Origin: Pseudoxanthomonas sp.
GTDB taxonomy: Bacteria; Pseudomonadota; Gammaproteobacteria; Xanthomonadales; Xanthomonadaceae
NCBI RefSeq assembly: GCF_027498035.1
Contig: NZ_CP114978.1
Coordinates: 2,294,001 to 2,358,000 of the forward strand
Length of the DNA: 64,000 bases
Direction: 5' to 3'
A model generated the notes under the pieces. That model was given only the letters and a program-made list of their open reading frames with translations, ran no database searches and was not told where the DNA came from. Both the position numbers and the translations under genes were made by a program. Shown here one piece after another: positions 50,499 through 59,435 of this stretch (position 1 is its first letter; each line of letters starts with the position of its first letter).

Positions 50499-51673
50499 GC
50501 AAGATCCTCCTTGATGGGGTGCACGGCGCGGCTGGTCCACTTGGGGCTGACCCAACTGAAGAAGCCGCCGCATTGCGACTTGGCCGTGCACCCTGCGCAA
50601 TCGTCCAGGTAGTCGTTCTTCCAGCCGGAGATGCTTTGCCTCGCAAAAGGCCACAGCGCCCTGGGCAAGGTGCACAAGGGAAGGTTGTAGAGCGAAACGG
50701 CCAGGCCTGCGCGTGCAAGCAGCTGCGTAGCCTCGCTGAGCTGGTCGGCGTAGTCCGCGGGGTCTGCCCACAGCGCCTGGTGGTGCGCCTTGGCAAAACC
50801 GATCGGCTCGATGCCCATCAGGGCCACGTGCTCCACGAAGGGCAGGTTGCGGGTGATGTAGCGGGCGATCTGTTCAAGCCGCTCAAGGGAAGGCTTGACC
50901 AGCACGACGCGGATCTCGATGCGTTGTTGTGCTGCGTCCAGCGCATACAGGCCGCGGAGGGTTTGGGCGAATGCCCCTTCGCTTTGCACCACGTAGTCAT
51001 GCAGGGCGAAGTGATCGCCGTAGAGCGGCACGCCCCAGCTGAGGTTGGGGTGCACGCCGCGGAACAGGTCCGCCAGGCGGGTATCGCTGAGCAGGCGGCC
51101 ATTGGACAGCACATGCAGGTGTGTCGCAGGCAGCGCCTGGGCGCACTTGGCGATGACCTTGTGTAGGCCTGCCCCCAGCAAGGTCGGCTCGCCGCCACTG
51201 ATGGCCAGGGAGGGCTCTGCTTCATCGATCAGCTCGACCAGGCTGCAAAGTTGCTCCACGCGCCAGTCGTCCTGGATGTCCCTGGGCGGCTGGGAGCACA
51301 TCAGGCAGAAGCTGTTGCAGCGCTCGGTGGCAAACAGCACGTTGCCCTTGTCGCCACGCCGGTAACGCACGGCTGCGCGTTGGCGCACGGTGTCCAGCTC
51401 GAGCACGTCGCCCGGACGGGCGATGTTTGGGTCGCCCTCAAGGCTGATGGTCGGGCGGGCGAAGTCCTGCGTTGATCCGCTGTCGGTCAGCAACGCGCCC
51501 CAGGGCAGCGCCAGCAGTGCGGGCGAGCGCACGCTGCCAGGCAGGCCGCGCAGGTCCAGCGCCATGCGTTCGTACGGGTGCCGGCCCGCCGCCATCTCTG
51601 CCAGGCTGGCGACCTTGAGTAGGCGGTGGCTGGGGGTGCCGGTGATGGTGGCCTTGGTCTCAAGCGGCAGCAT
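50483..51673 (-). CDS. hxsC: His-Xaa-Ser system radical SAM maturase HxsC
   Basis: 396 residues. The radical SAM cluster motif is ATERCNSFCLMCSQP (Cys-x3-Cys-x2-Cys near 117-124). It is followed by ISGGEPTLLG (SAM-binding GGE). A C-terminal CAGCTAKSQCGGFF cysteine set near 365 resembles an auxiliary-cluster motif. In this system HxsB and HxsC act on the His-Xaa-Ser repeats of HxsA, but no product has been reported to my knowledge. The start overlaps the hxsB end by 14 bases. Confidence 0.9.
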   Translation of the reverse strand: MLPLETKATITGTPSHRLLKVASLAEMAAGRHPYERMALDLRGLPGSVRSPALLALPWGALLTDSGSTQDFARPTISLEGDPNIARPGDVLELDTVRQRAAVRYRRGDKGNVLFATERCNSFCLMCSQPPRDIQDDWRVEQLCSLVELIDEAEPSLAISGGEPTLLGAGLHKVIAKCAQALPATHLHVLSNGRLLSDTRLADLFRGVHPNLSWGVPLYGDHFALHDYVVQSEGAFAQTLRGLYALDAAQQRIEIRVVLVKPSLERLEQIARYITRNLPFVEHVALMGIEPIGFAKAHHQALWADPADYADQLSEATQLLARAGLAVSLYNLPLCTLPRALWPFARQSISGWKNDYLDDCAGCTAKSQCGGFFSWVSPKWTSRAVHPIKEDLACPAY

Positions 51674-53159
51674 CGAGCGCGTCCTCCTGATTTACGCCAG
51701 TGCGGAATGCCCAGTCGTGCAGGGTCTTGCGATCCTGCCGGTCAGCGTTTTCGTAGCGCTCCAGCAGCAGGTCGAACAGGCCCATCTGGCGGCGGCAGAA
51801 GTCGCTGGTGGGGCGATGGCCCAGGGTGTCGCCCTGCCGCGCGAAGTGATCGATCGGGTCGGCACCGCACAGCGGCACATAGGCGCAGTCGCTACACGTC
51901 GGCAACGCCTCGGCTACGCCTGCATCCATCAGCTGGTACATGGCAGGCGCTTTGAGCCATTGGCTGACCGGCTGGTCTACCCGGCCCAGGCTGAAGCGAC
52001 TTTCGCCCATGGCGGCCAGCATGCGGGCCTCGTCGGAGGGGTACACCTGCCCGTCGTAGTCGTAGATCACCGCGCCAAACCCCGCACCGGTGGGCGAGCG
52101 CAGGTCCACGTAGCCGTGTGCAAAGGGCCCCAGCAGCTGGGACAGCAGCAGGCTGGCGTAGGTCTCTTCCAACCGGTAACCGTTGCGGTTGACGGCCAGC
52201 AGGTGCTCCAGCGCGGTGGCGTAGAAGCGCAGGAATGCCGCCATGTCATAGCCATTGCGGTCACGGGTTTTCCGCGCGAATCCGTACGGGCTCAGCGGCC
52301 GCAGCGAAATGGAGTGGAAGCCCAGCCTGCGATATTCATCGATGATCGCTTCCGGGGCTTCCAGGCTGCGGCGGGTCAAGGTGGTCAGGGCCGAGACGGC
52401 ATCCTCGCCCAGCGCTGCGCGCCCGCGTTCGATGCCTTCCAGCGTGCGCCGGTAGCTGTCGCGCTCCGGGCGTGGGCGGTTGGCGTTGTGCAGCCACTCG
52501 GGGCCATCCAGCGAGGTGGACAGCTTGAAGCGGTGTTCCTTGAAGAACGCCAGTTGGTCCGCGGTGAGGTCGTGCAGGGTCGAGGCCAGCACGAAACGCA
52601 GGGTGCGTCGCTCAGTGGCGTTGCGCGCGACGATCTGCTCGGTGATCGAGCGGACCGCGTTGAAGTTCAGCAGCGGTTCGCCGCCCTGGAATTCGATGGT
52701 CAGGTCTTGGCCCGGCCATTCGAACAGACGGTCCACGGCGTGCCGCGCTGCATTGCCCGCCATGTCGAAGGCGGTGTGCCCGGTGGGCTGGCGGGATACC
52801 TGGCAGTAGTTACAGGTGTGGTGGCAGCGCAGCGACACGACAAAGATGTGCAGCGCCGGTCCTTGCAGCAGGTAGGACTTGCGCGTGCGGTATTGGCTGA
52901 GCAGCGGCGCCAGGGTGCTCCTGCCTGGGTCGGTGATGGCCAGGTGCCGGGCCTCAAGGTCCGCCAGCACAGGATCACCATCCGGCAGTTCGTGCCGGAC
53001 GAAGCGCTCGAAGGTCTGGCGCTCCATCATCAACCAATCGCCGGCCAGGGAGGACACGAATACACGGCGCGCATCCCATGGCAGGCGCCGGAAGCGCAGG
53101 GGGAGCAATTGGTAGTTTGGCTGGGGGCTGGCAAACGACGCTGGCGGGCGGAACTTCAA
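51660..53159 (-). CDS. hxsB: His-Xaa-Ser system radical SAM maturase HxsB
   Basis: 499 residues. Radical SAM motif: VVSLRCHHTCNYCQVSRQP (Cys-x3-Cys-x2-Cys near 100-107). IEFQGGEPLLNF is the SAM-binding strand. A SPASM/twitch-type C-terminal region holds CSDCAYVPLCGADP and a late Cys in DFCRRQM. It resembles anaerobic sulfatase-maturase-type peptide modifiers. It overlaps hxsD by four bases and hxsC by 14. Confidence 0.9.
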   Translation of the reverse strand: MKFRPPASFASPQPNYQLLPLRFRRLPWDARRVFVSSLAGDWLMMERQTFERFVRHELPDGDPVLADLEARHLAITDPGRSTLAPLLSQYRTRKSYLLQGPALHIFVVSLRCHHTCNYCQVSRQPTGHTAFDMAGNAARHAVDRLFEWPGQDLTIEFQGGEPLLNFNAVRSITEQIVARNATERRTLRFVLASTLHDLTADQLAFFKEHRFKLSTSLDGPEWLHNANRPRPERDSYRRTLEGIERGRAALGEDAVSALTTLTRRSLEAPEAIIDEYRRLGFHSISLRPLSPYGFARKTRDRNGYDMAAFLRFYATALEHLLAVNRNGYRLEETYASLLLSQLLGPFAHGYVDLRSPTGAGFGAVIYDYDGQVYPSDEARMLAAMGESRFSLGRVDQPVSQWLKAPAMYQLMDAGVAEALPTCSDCAYVPLCGADPIDHFARQGDTLGHRPTSDFCRRQMGLFDLLLERYENADRQDRKTLHDWAFRTGVNQEDALDAAA

Positions 53160-53476
53160 GGCACTCCGCCTGGCTGCCTGGGCGCGGCTTCGCGCAGGGC
53201 GGCGGTGATCAGTTGTTGGTGGATTTCGCGGGTTTCAACGCGGACCAAGGCGCGAAGGTTCTCGTCCAGGGCGTCGTTCTGGAAACGCCCCGCCACGTCG
53301 GCTGGAAGCTCACTCCCGTCCAAAGGCGTGAGCACGACCAAGACGTCCGCGCCATCAACACGCAGTGCAACTTGGAACTGTCCGGTGTAGCGGTGCGCTG
53401 TCCTTGCGATGACCTCATCGCTGAACAGGCTGCGATCCAGCCTGAGCGTAGAGCTTTGCATTGCCCAAATCCCCAT
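53156..53476 (-). CDS. hxsD: His-Xaa-Ser system protein HxsD
   Basis: 106 residues. AHRYTGQFQVALRVDGADVL, LTPLDGSELPADV and NDALDENLRALVRVETREIH match the small HxsD protein of His-Xaa-Ser systems. It may act as a leader- or substrate-binding adaptor; its role is not known. It is first in the hxsDBCA operon. A second possible start lies five residues in. Confidence 0.85.
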   Translation of the reverse strand: MGIWAMQSSTLRLDRSLFSDEVIARTAHRYTGQFQVALRVDGADVLVVLTPLDGSELPADVAGRFQNDALDENLRALVRVETREIHQQLITAALREAAPRQPGGVP

Positions 53477-53668
53477 GCCGCCCCCTGCGGCATGACTACT
53501 GTGCCTCCGTGCAAGGCGGGATGTCCAGCGGCGCAGATCTCCGGAGATAGGGACGGACGGAACGTCCGCTCAGCGAGGATCACGTAGATGCCGCCGGGTC
53601 GTCCAGCGCTCATGGCCTCACCGCGAACTGTTAGCCTTGCGCCGTCTTGGAGGAGGTGGCGTAAACAG

Positions 53669-54526
53669 ATGACAACAGGCTCGGACTGGTCGCTTATCGA
53701 GGTCGAAGCCTGCGTGGCAGATTACCTACGAATGCTCACTCTCGAACTCAACGGCCAGCGCTACAGCAAGGCCGAACACGCCCGGGCACTCGGGCAGATG
53801 CTCGAAGGCCGCAGCCGCGCCTCGATCGAGTTCAAGCACTGCAACATCAGCGCCGTGATGCAGGAGCTTGGCTACCCTCCGATCAATGGCTACAAGGCAC
53901 GCGGCAACTATCAGGCGCTGTTGTTCGATGTCGTGGAAGCGCAGCTCTCAACGGATAACGAAGTGCAGGCGGCCGCCCATGCCGCGGCCGTACGACCTGC
54001 CGTCGCCACAACGGTCGAGGACCATCCTGACCCATGGGTACCAGTACCCGCGCCGGCCCAGCATCTCCGCGAGACGCCGCCAGAGTATCTGCCCCGCTTC
54101 TCAGCCGCCCGGCGCGACTACCTTGCACAGGAAGCTCAGAACCGTTCGCTCGGCCGCGCCGGGGAGCTCTTCGTCCTGGATCACGAAGCCCGGCGCCTGC
54201 ACGCCGCCGGCAAAAAGACGCTGGGGGACCGTGTAGAGCACGTCGCCGCTACGCAAGGCGATGGTCTTGGCTACGATGTACTTTCGTTCGATGAAGACGG
54301 TCGCGAGCGTCTGATCGAGGTCAAGACCACCGCGTTCGGCCAATTGACGCCATTCTTCGTCAGCCGCAACGAACTTGCCCGCTCTCAGGCCGACGCGCCT
54401 AATTATCGCGTCTACAGGCTATTCGACTTCCGGCAGAAGCCACGGATGTTCGCCTTGCCCGGGGCAATTGCTGACCATTGCCTACTCGATGCGGTGAACT
54501 ATCGAGCAACACTGCTAGCACGCTGA
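53669..54526 (+). CDS. DUF3883 restriction-endonuclease-fold protein
   Basis: About 285 residues from MTTGSDWSLIEVEACVADYL; earlier starts lack family support. The N-terminal part (about 1-90: RYSKAEHARALGQML, SRASIEFKHCNISAVMQELG) resembles the putative DNA-binding segments often fused to nucleases. The C-terminal DUF3883 domain has GDGLGYDVLSFDEDGRERLI then EVKTTAFGQ, a D...E-x-K catalytic pattern of the PD-(D/E)xK superfamily. Such proteins occur in defence islands, sometimes beside restriction systems. It is divergent from hxsD. A stand-alone defence role is inferred. Confidence 0.75.
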   Translation: MTTGSDWSLIEVEACVADYLRMLTLELNGQRYSKAEHARALGQMLEGRSRASIEFKHCNISAVMQELGYPPINGYKARGNYQALLFDVVEAQLSTDNEVQAAAHAAAVRPAVATTVEDHPDPWVPVPAPAQHLRETPPEYLPRFSAARRDYLAQEAQNRSLGRAGELFVLDHEARRLHAAGKKTLGDRVEHVAATQGDGLGYDVLSFDEDGRERLIEVKTTAFGQLTPFFVSRNELARSQADAPNYRVYRLFDFRQKPRMFALPGAIADHCLLDAVNYRATLLAR

Positions 54527-54563
54527 ATTAGAATTTCGGAAAGCCGCTTAGGGGGAAAGCAAT

Positions 54564-55169
54564 ATGTTCAAGGATGTTATTGATGCGGGTGGCCCTGGCC
54601 TGCTGATACCGACGGTCCTGTTCGCGCTGGCGTTCTACGTGATACGCGGAGTATTCGGAGTACATGGCCGCAAGAGCCAACATCGCAGTGAGTTCCTCGA
54701 ACGTTGGGACCCCAAGCGCATAGACGACGACCTCTGGCTTGAAGTCACGATCCGGCAGCTCTTCGGAATGCATCTTCCGGCCCATGCGATCCGTGTCGCG
54801 CTCCTGCAGCCACACAGTAGCCAAGCGTTGATCGATCTATCCGAACTATGGAATTTCCTTCACTACGACAGCGAGCACAAAGTAGTCAGATGGCTACATA
54901 AGCGGCACAAAAACCCACGCACACGCCGCTTCGCCAGATACTTGGGTATCGCGCGTTATGTAATGCTCGCTATGGCAACGACGACCTCAACAATCATCGC
55001 GTATAACGCCACCGGCCTGAGCCAGTGGGTATACGCCTCCCTCGCGATAATCCTGACCGCAGGCGCTTTTATCAGCGTCACGTATGACGAGGCAGAGAAG
55101 ATTGCAAATACTCAGGGGGAGGCTTGGATCAATAAAATCAAAAACTCGATTGCACCATTGACTAACTAA
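54564..55169 (+). CDS. Membrane protein of unknown function
   Basis: 201 residues. One N-terminal membrane helix (LLIPTVLFALAFYVIRGVFG) and a C-terminal pair (YVMLAMATTTSTIIAYN; VYASLAIILTAGAFISVTYD) flank a basic soluble part. No family recognised. It begins 37 bases after the DUF3883 gene, preceded by GGGGGAAAG, so it may be in the same unit. Confidence 0.6.
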   Translation: MFKDVIDAGGPGLLIPTVLFALAFYVIRGVFGVHGRKSQHRSEFLERWDPKRIDDDLWLEVTIRQLFGMHLPAHAIRVALLQPHSSQALIDLSELWNFLHYDSEHKVVRWLHKRHKNPRTRRFARYLGIARYVMLAMATTTSTIIAYNATGLSQWVYASLAIILTAGAFISVTYDEAEKIANTQGEAWINKIKNSIAPLTN

Positions 55170-55269
55170 CCTCGGCTCAATAGCCGAAAAGGCCACCTCA
55201 TTTTCCGGAACTAATTCCTCATTAATTTCACACATCCCAACGCACGATCGTTCAAGGAGTCGTACTGCC

Positions 55270-55863
55270 ATGCAGGCATTAATCACACAAGCACTAAGTA
55301 GAAGCGCGCGAGATTTTCAGGAAATCGTCTGGCCGCAGATCTCGACCACCCCTATAGTTAATGGCGGTGTAATCCGCCCAGTCGAGACCATTGCCAACAC
55401 CGATTTCAAAGATGAGCTTGACCTACTCGCAGGAATTGATGCCTGGCAGATTCAGTATGCCCCGACGGCGCTACGCGGCATCGCTAGTCGCGTCCAATGG
55501 GGACCATGCCATGAGTCATTCACAATTCGTACGCGCCTACCATCGGGTAATGAAACCGAATTCCATAAGCGACTGCGAGCCATCGAAAGCATTGAAATAG
55601 GTCATCTATATCCACACCTGACGATCCAGGCATACCTAGATCAGCACCAAGGACAATTGATCGCAGCCGCAGCAGTCCGCACGAAAGACCTGATCGAAGC
55701 TGCAGCGATACTTGTCGAAAACAGAGAAAAGCTAAGGCGCCGGCCAGATCTCTATGGATTTATCAGCAATGCGGACGGCACTGAGTTCCTATATATGCGA
55801 TGGGCCTACCTGCAATACAAACAAGTTCTCGCGGAGAATGATGTGTTGTTCTCGGCCGCCTGA
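55270..55863 (+). CDS. Hypothetical protein
   Basis: 197 residues, soluble, preceded by AAGGAG. No signal, membrane helix or domain recognised. Phrases such as FKDELDLLAGIDAWQIQY, RGIASRVQWG and FTIRTRLPSGNETEFHKRL suggest an alpha/beta fold. AT-rich codons relative to core genes suggest transfer. It lies between the DUF3883 unit and the toxin gene and points right. Confidence 0.6.
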   Translation: MQALITQALSRSARDFQEIVWPQISTTPIVNGGVIRPVETIANTDFKDELDLLAGIDAWQIQYAPTALRGIASRVQWGPCHESFTIRTRLPSGNETEFHKRLRAIESIEIGHLYPHLTIQAYLDQHQGQLIAAAAVRTKDLIEAAAILVENREKLRRRPDLYGFISNADGTEFLYMRWAYLQYKQVLAENDVLFSAA

Positions 55864-56006
55864 TCCAGGCTCGCCACTCAGAGCCATACGCTGGGAGTCC
55901 CCCCCCAAAGAAGCCATACCCAGTCCAGGAATATCCGTCAAACTCGGGCCAGTTCGGATTGAGTTATCGCCGGACCCAGGAGCGGCTTATCGGGTGGGTT
56001 ATGCGC

Positions 56007-57020
56007 CTAGGCTATCCGGTGCTGCTGGGCGATGACTTGCTCCGACTGCCCCATCTGCGGCGCCTGTTGCTCACGCTGCATATCGTTCAAGGCCTGCAAT
56101 TGCGCCAGGGACTGTTCCACTGGTCTTGCCAACGCATCGTCGGTACGCATGTGCGCGCGAAGCTGCGCGGGGTCGTTCAATGCGCCCTGCACGACGAACA
56201 GGTTCTCGCCCTGGCGGACAGTCCCAGTGTCGCGGCTGAGCGCGACGTGATCGATCCGGGATAGGCCGTTCTCCTTCGCAAGGCAGGCCGCGCTGGCGGC
56301 CAGGCAGGCGCTGTTGCCGTCGTAGTCACGGCCCAGGCCTTTCTCCAGTCGCCGGACTGCATCTTCGGCCTGCGCATGCAGCGGATCGCGGTGTCCTGCT
56401 TGCTGGTCCTCCTTGCCTGCGCGTGCCGCCAGATCGCCGTTCGGGCCATGAAGACCATTGCCTTGCTCCTGTTCTGTCAGCAACCACTGCCGGAGCGTCC
56501 GATCAGGCATCTTGTTCTGATGCTCCGAGTTGAGCGGGCTATCGGGAAACGGCGCCTTGATGGTTTTGATGTCATAGCTGTTCGGAAGCACCTTGAGTTC
56601 GCCCTCGAACCCCTTGTCGCCGATTCCCAGGAACGTCTTGCGCTGCAGCCCTGCGTGGTTCAGTGCGCCCCAGGTGAAGTCGATGCAGCTGTTGGTCGCG
56701 CCGCCGTACTCCTTGTCGAACTTGTATTTGGCAGGATCATTGCCGAACTCCCGCAGCTTGTCGTACTGCGCCTTTGTGATCTCCATGGTGCGGGAATAGT
56801 AGGGGTCTTTATAGTCATCGACATCTCCATGTTTGACCTCGCCTGGTCCGCTCTTCGCCCCATGCTTGATGGGCGCGAATCCGTAACTTTGGCGCTCGTT
56901 TCCATCAAAGGTCGAGTAATACATGTGACCTGCGGCAGAGGTTCCTTTTGACACTTCCAACGGCGTTCCGGGTGCGGCCGTATAGATCGTCACCGTGTAA
57001 TGCGGGTCTTGCTTGTCCAT
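56007..57020 (-). CDS. XVIPCD-type T4SS effector toxin (X-Tfe)
   Basis: 337 residues. The N-terminal domain (1-190) holds a His in SAAGHMYYSTFDG (about H32) and a Cys in GGATNSCIDFTWGALNHAG (about C112), the order seen in permuted papain-like hydrolases. The C-terminal 120 residues (HRDPLHAQAEDAVRRLEKGL, SACLAASAACLAKENGLSRI, DNLFVVQGA-like ENLFVVQGALNDPAQL, then a Gln-rich tail) form an XVIPCD domain, the signal for VirD4-dependent delivery into rival bacteria by Xanthomonas/Stenotrophomonas T4SS. The immunity lipoprotein gene lies just upstream. Confidence 0.82.
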   Translation of the reverse strand: MDKQDPHYTVTIYTAAPGTPLEVSKGTSAAGHMYYSTFDGNERQSYGFAPIKHGAKSGPGEVKHGDVDDYKDPYYSRTMEITKAQYDKLREFGNDPAKYKFDKEYGGATNSCIDFTWGALNHAGLQRKTFLGIGDKGFEGELKVLPNSYDIKTIKAPFPDSPLNSEHQNKMPDRTLRQWLLTEQEQGNGLHGPNGDLAARAGKEDQQAGHRDPLHAQAEDAVRRLEKGLGRDYDGNSACLAASAACLAKENGLSRIDHVALSRDTGTVRQGENLFVVQGALNDPAQLRAHMRTDDALARPVEQSLAQLQALNDMQREQQAPQMGQSEQVIAQQHRIA

Positions 57021-57032
57021 GGCGTGTTGCTC

Positions 57033-57656
57033 CTATTTTCCTTTTGCGGTGTAAGCCACCACGAGTTCTGCCTTGGCTTCCACCAGGGCCTCCCGGTGCC
57101 GGACGAAATCCAGGACAAGCCGGTAACGGCCTGCCTGAAGCTCCGGCGTATAAGCGAACCCAAGATTGCGATAGCTGCTCCCTTCCGAAATCAGCCCAGC
57201 TTCCTGCATGGTGGTGAAGTCGGCATCGAAATCACGAAGCGCCGGGGCCAGGCCATCTGGTGAAAGCGCGACCGATTCCGACGCGATTGGGGACACCATC
57301 TGGCTACGCATCAACGTCACCGGTGTCGCTCCAGATGCGTCGAGCCGGAAGATATGCACCCTGGCCGAGACGCCAGCCGCCCTCAACCGATCGGCACCGT
57401 CGCCGGCTGCCGTAGGATCAGAGCCTGAAACCCGTACGCCAACGAACACAGGCGGCGCATCGTCTTCGGGCAGCGCCGGCACATCGAACTCCAGTTCGAT
57501 CGGGCCTGTGTTGGTCAGCTCAAGCCGACGCACCAAAGGGATGACGGTCCGCATGTCGCTGGGCTCCTTGGTGGTGGATTGACCTGCCGGCTGCGGGGTC
57601 TGCGGCGGCCCGTGGCAGCCTGCCAGCAAGGCCATGGCGATTGCCATGAGGGCCAT
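57033..57656 (-). CDS. Immunity lipoprotein for the T4SS effector (X-Tfi, DUF5625-like)
   Basis: About 207 residues from MALMAIAMALLAGCHG; nine more residues are possible upstream. The lipobox LLAGC gives an outer-membrane or periplasmic lipoprotein. The body is beta-rich (GPIELEFDVPALPEDD, RVSGSDPTAAGDGADRL, GRYRLVLDFVRHREALVEAK), like DUF5625-type immunity proteins. It is 13 bases upstream of the effector in one operon. A periplasmic immunity protein agrees with an effector that acts on the cell envelope. Confidence 0.75.
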   Translation of the reverse strand: MALMAIAMALLAGCHGPPQTPQPAGQSTTKEPSDMRTVIPLVRRLELTNTGPIELEFDVPALPEDDAPPVFVGVRVSGSDPTAAGDGADRLRAAGVSARVHIFRLDASGATPVTLMRSQMVSPIASESVALSPDGLAPALRDFDADFTTMQEAGLISEGSSYRNLGFAYTPELQAGRYRLVLDFVRHREALVEAKAELVVAYTAKGK

Positions 57657-57798
57657 CCGGATTGTTCCCTTCCCTGTCGGCATACATCCTCCTTGAGCAT
57701 TGAAGGCCGCGGCGCGCTGGTGCAGCTCTGATGGTTGAGGGTCTCATGGTTGTGCCGCGATGCAAAAGTGCGCCGCCCGGGACAGCGGGACGCAGATG

Positions 57799-59175
57799 TC
57801 ACCCCAGCCGCTGCACCGCGCGCGACAGTCGTTCGCGTGCGCTTTCGGCAATCTGCCGGAAGCTGGTGGAGATAGCTTCGGCCTGCGCGACCCGTTGCCA
57901 GAAGTCCAGGGCCATGTCGGCGGCCTGGCGCCAGACATCCCGGAATTCAGGCGTTGGCAGCTGCACCGCATAGGCACGCTCGACCACTTCGCCGTTTCCG
58001 GCAGGGCGAAAGGCCATGGGCAGCATGTCGTAGGCCGGTGCCAGCCTCAGGGGGCGCGCGTCATCCAAGACCAGCCCGGCATTCCCCAGGTGCATGTCGG
58101 TATTGGCGATCAGGGCGCCAAACCAGCCGTAGAGACTGAGTCCGTGCGCACCGTCGCGGTCGAGCCATTGGTCGCGGCGCAGCTGTTGGGCCAGTTGCCA
58201 CCAGTCGATCCGGCCATGGCCGTAGTAAGCGCCATCGAGCGCGGCCAGCGAGACGTAGCCGCCGCGCCCGCCCTGTGGCGTTCGATCAAACCGGGTGGAC
58301 TGCAGGAAGGTGCGTCCGCCGGACTGGACAATTTCGCTCTGGGCGGCGGCCACGCCGTGCGCGGCCAATACCTGGCCAGCCAGGTGCTCGCAGTGCAGCA
58401 GATCGGCCCAGCGCTGTGCTGCAGGCGTGCCGGCACGCTCACTGAACTTGACGATGACGGCCTGGGTCTGTTCGCCCTGCTTCAGGGTCGCAGTGAATTT
58501 TGGCTGCTCGCCGCCGGCTGAGGAACCAATGTCCTCCCCCTGCAAGGCCGCGTCGGCGAGCCGAGGATAGACCTGCACGCGTGCGGCAGGCGCGACGGTG
58601 TTGGCCGGCTGCACGATGTCGTGCAAAGCACGCTGCAGCATGGCCTCGCCCAACACCAAGTCACCTGGCGCATTGTCCCCGTGGCGCAACAGCGCCAGCA
58701 CGATGTCGTCAGGCTGCCAGCGCGTCAGGTCGGGCGAGGCCCCAATTTCCGGCGCCACACGCTTGGCGAAGGCGCGGCCAAGGAATCCCTGGGGCCGCTG
58801 GTCATCGAGAAACCAGGGCAGGCCCGGGAACAGTCCCGCCGCGAATTCACCGTGCAGCAATGCCGGGCACGGTCGCTCGGGAACGAACAGATAGCCATCC
58901 CCGTGCAAGGCTTGCAGCTGCCCCAATGTTTCAGGCGCACCCTCGGCAGTGATCCGGAACAGCGGCCAACCACTGCCCGCACGCGCAACCTGCCGGCGCA
59001 AGACATAACGCGACGCGCGCGCCTTGCCGATCCGCACCACGTCATCGCCGGCGGCGGTCAGCAGCCGCGACACCGTGGGCTGGCTGACGCCAAGTGCCGC
59101 CGCAATCTGCTGCGCCGACACCGCACCCTGCCGGCGCAGCAGCGTGAAAAGATCGGAAAAGCGGCGATCGTCCAT
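57799..59175 (-). CDS. YjjJ/HipA-family protein kinase-like with N-terminal HTH
   Basis: About 458 residues from MDDRRFSDLFTLLRRQGAVS. A winged helix (AAALGVSQPTVSRLLTAAG) is followed by a HipA-like kinase: AGGEQPKFTAT, the catalytic loop ALIANTDMHLGN, and the metal-binding APAYDMLP. This is the YjjJ layout, where regulator and kinase are one chain and no separate HipB is needed. The target is unknown. A fragment of a similar gene lies at 26.0 kb. Confidence 0.85.
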   Translation of the reverse strand: MDDRRFSDLFTLLRRQGAVSAQQIAAALGVSQPTVSRLLTAAGDDVVRIGKARASRYVLRRQVARAGSGWPLFRITAEGAPETLGQLQALHGDGYLFVPERPCPALLHGEFAAGLFPGLPWFLDDQRPQGFLGRAFAKRVAPEIGASPDLTRWQPDDIVLALLRHGDNAPGDLVLGEAMLQRALHDIVQPANTVAPAARVQVYPRLADAALQGEDIGSSAGGEQPKFTATLKQGEQTQAVIVKFSERAGTPAAQRWADLLHCEHLAGQVLAAHGVAAAQSEIVQSGGRTFLQSTRFDRTPQGGRGGYVSLAALDGAYYGHGRIDWWQLAQQLRRDQWLDRDGAHGLSLYGWFGALIANTDMHLGNAGLVLDDARPLRLAPAYDMLPMAFRPAGNGEVVERAYAVQLPTPEFRDVWRQAADMALDFWQRVAQAEAISTSFRQIAESARERLSRAVQRLG

Positions 59176-59326
59176 GTGGAGGATTGAATAGATAATTGAA
59201 TAGATAGTCAAACATTAAATTCAATTAGGCACCGCGATATTCGCTTTTCCTCCAAGGCCTCGGTTCCGAACGGTCTTCGAAGTGAATAGATACAAGACCC
59301 ATTCGGACAGCCCTCCCGTCAAAACC

Positions 59327-59353
59327 AAAACCGGGGTCAGAGTGCACTTTTCC
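59327..59353 (+). repeat. REP half-site, left flank of RAYT copy 2
   Basis: Same core as other copies (CCGGGGTCAGAGTGCACTTT then TCC), about 85 bases before the RAYT start. Even the bases after it resemble those at copy 1. Confidence 0.9.
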
Positions 59354-59435
59354 TATCCTTGCCCAGGTCGTCAGCCGATGATGCCGGCGCGAGAGGTGCG
59401 TCATGCTGGTGGCACCGCAGCGCGAAGGATCGCCC

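Noticed and set aside
50499..50771. Longer N-terminus for HxsA
   Set aside because: The extension lies within hxsC and a perfect ribosome site precedes the inner ATG.
51390..53390. Long rightward open frame of 666 codons
   Set aside because: It is antisense to hxsC/hxsB, which have clear radical SAM motifs and overlap correctly; long antisense frames are common at this GC.
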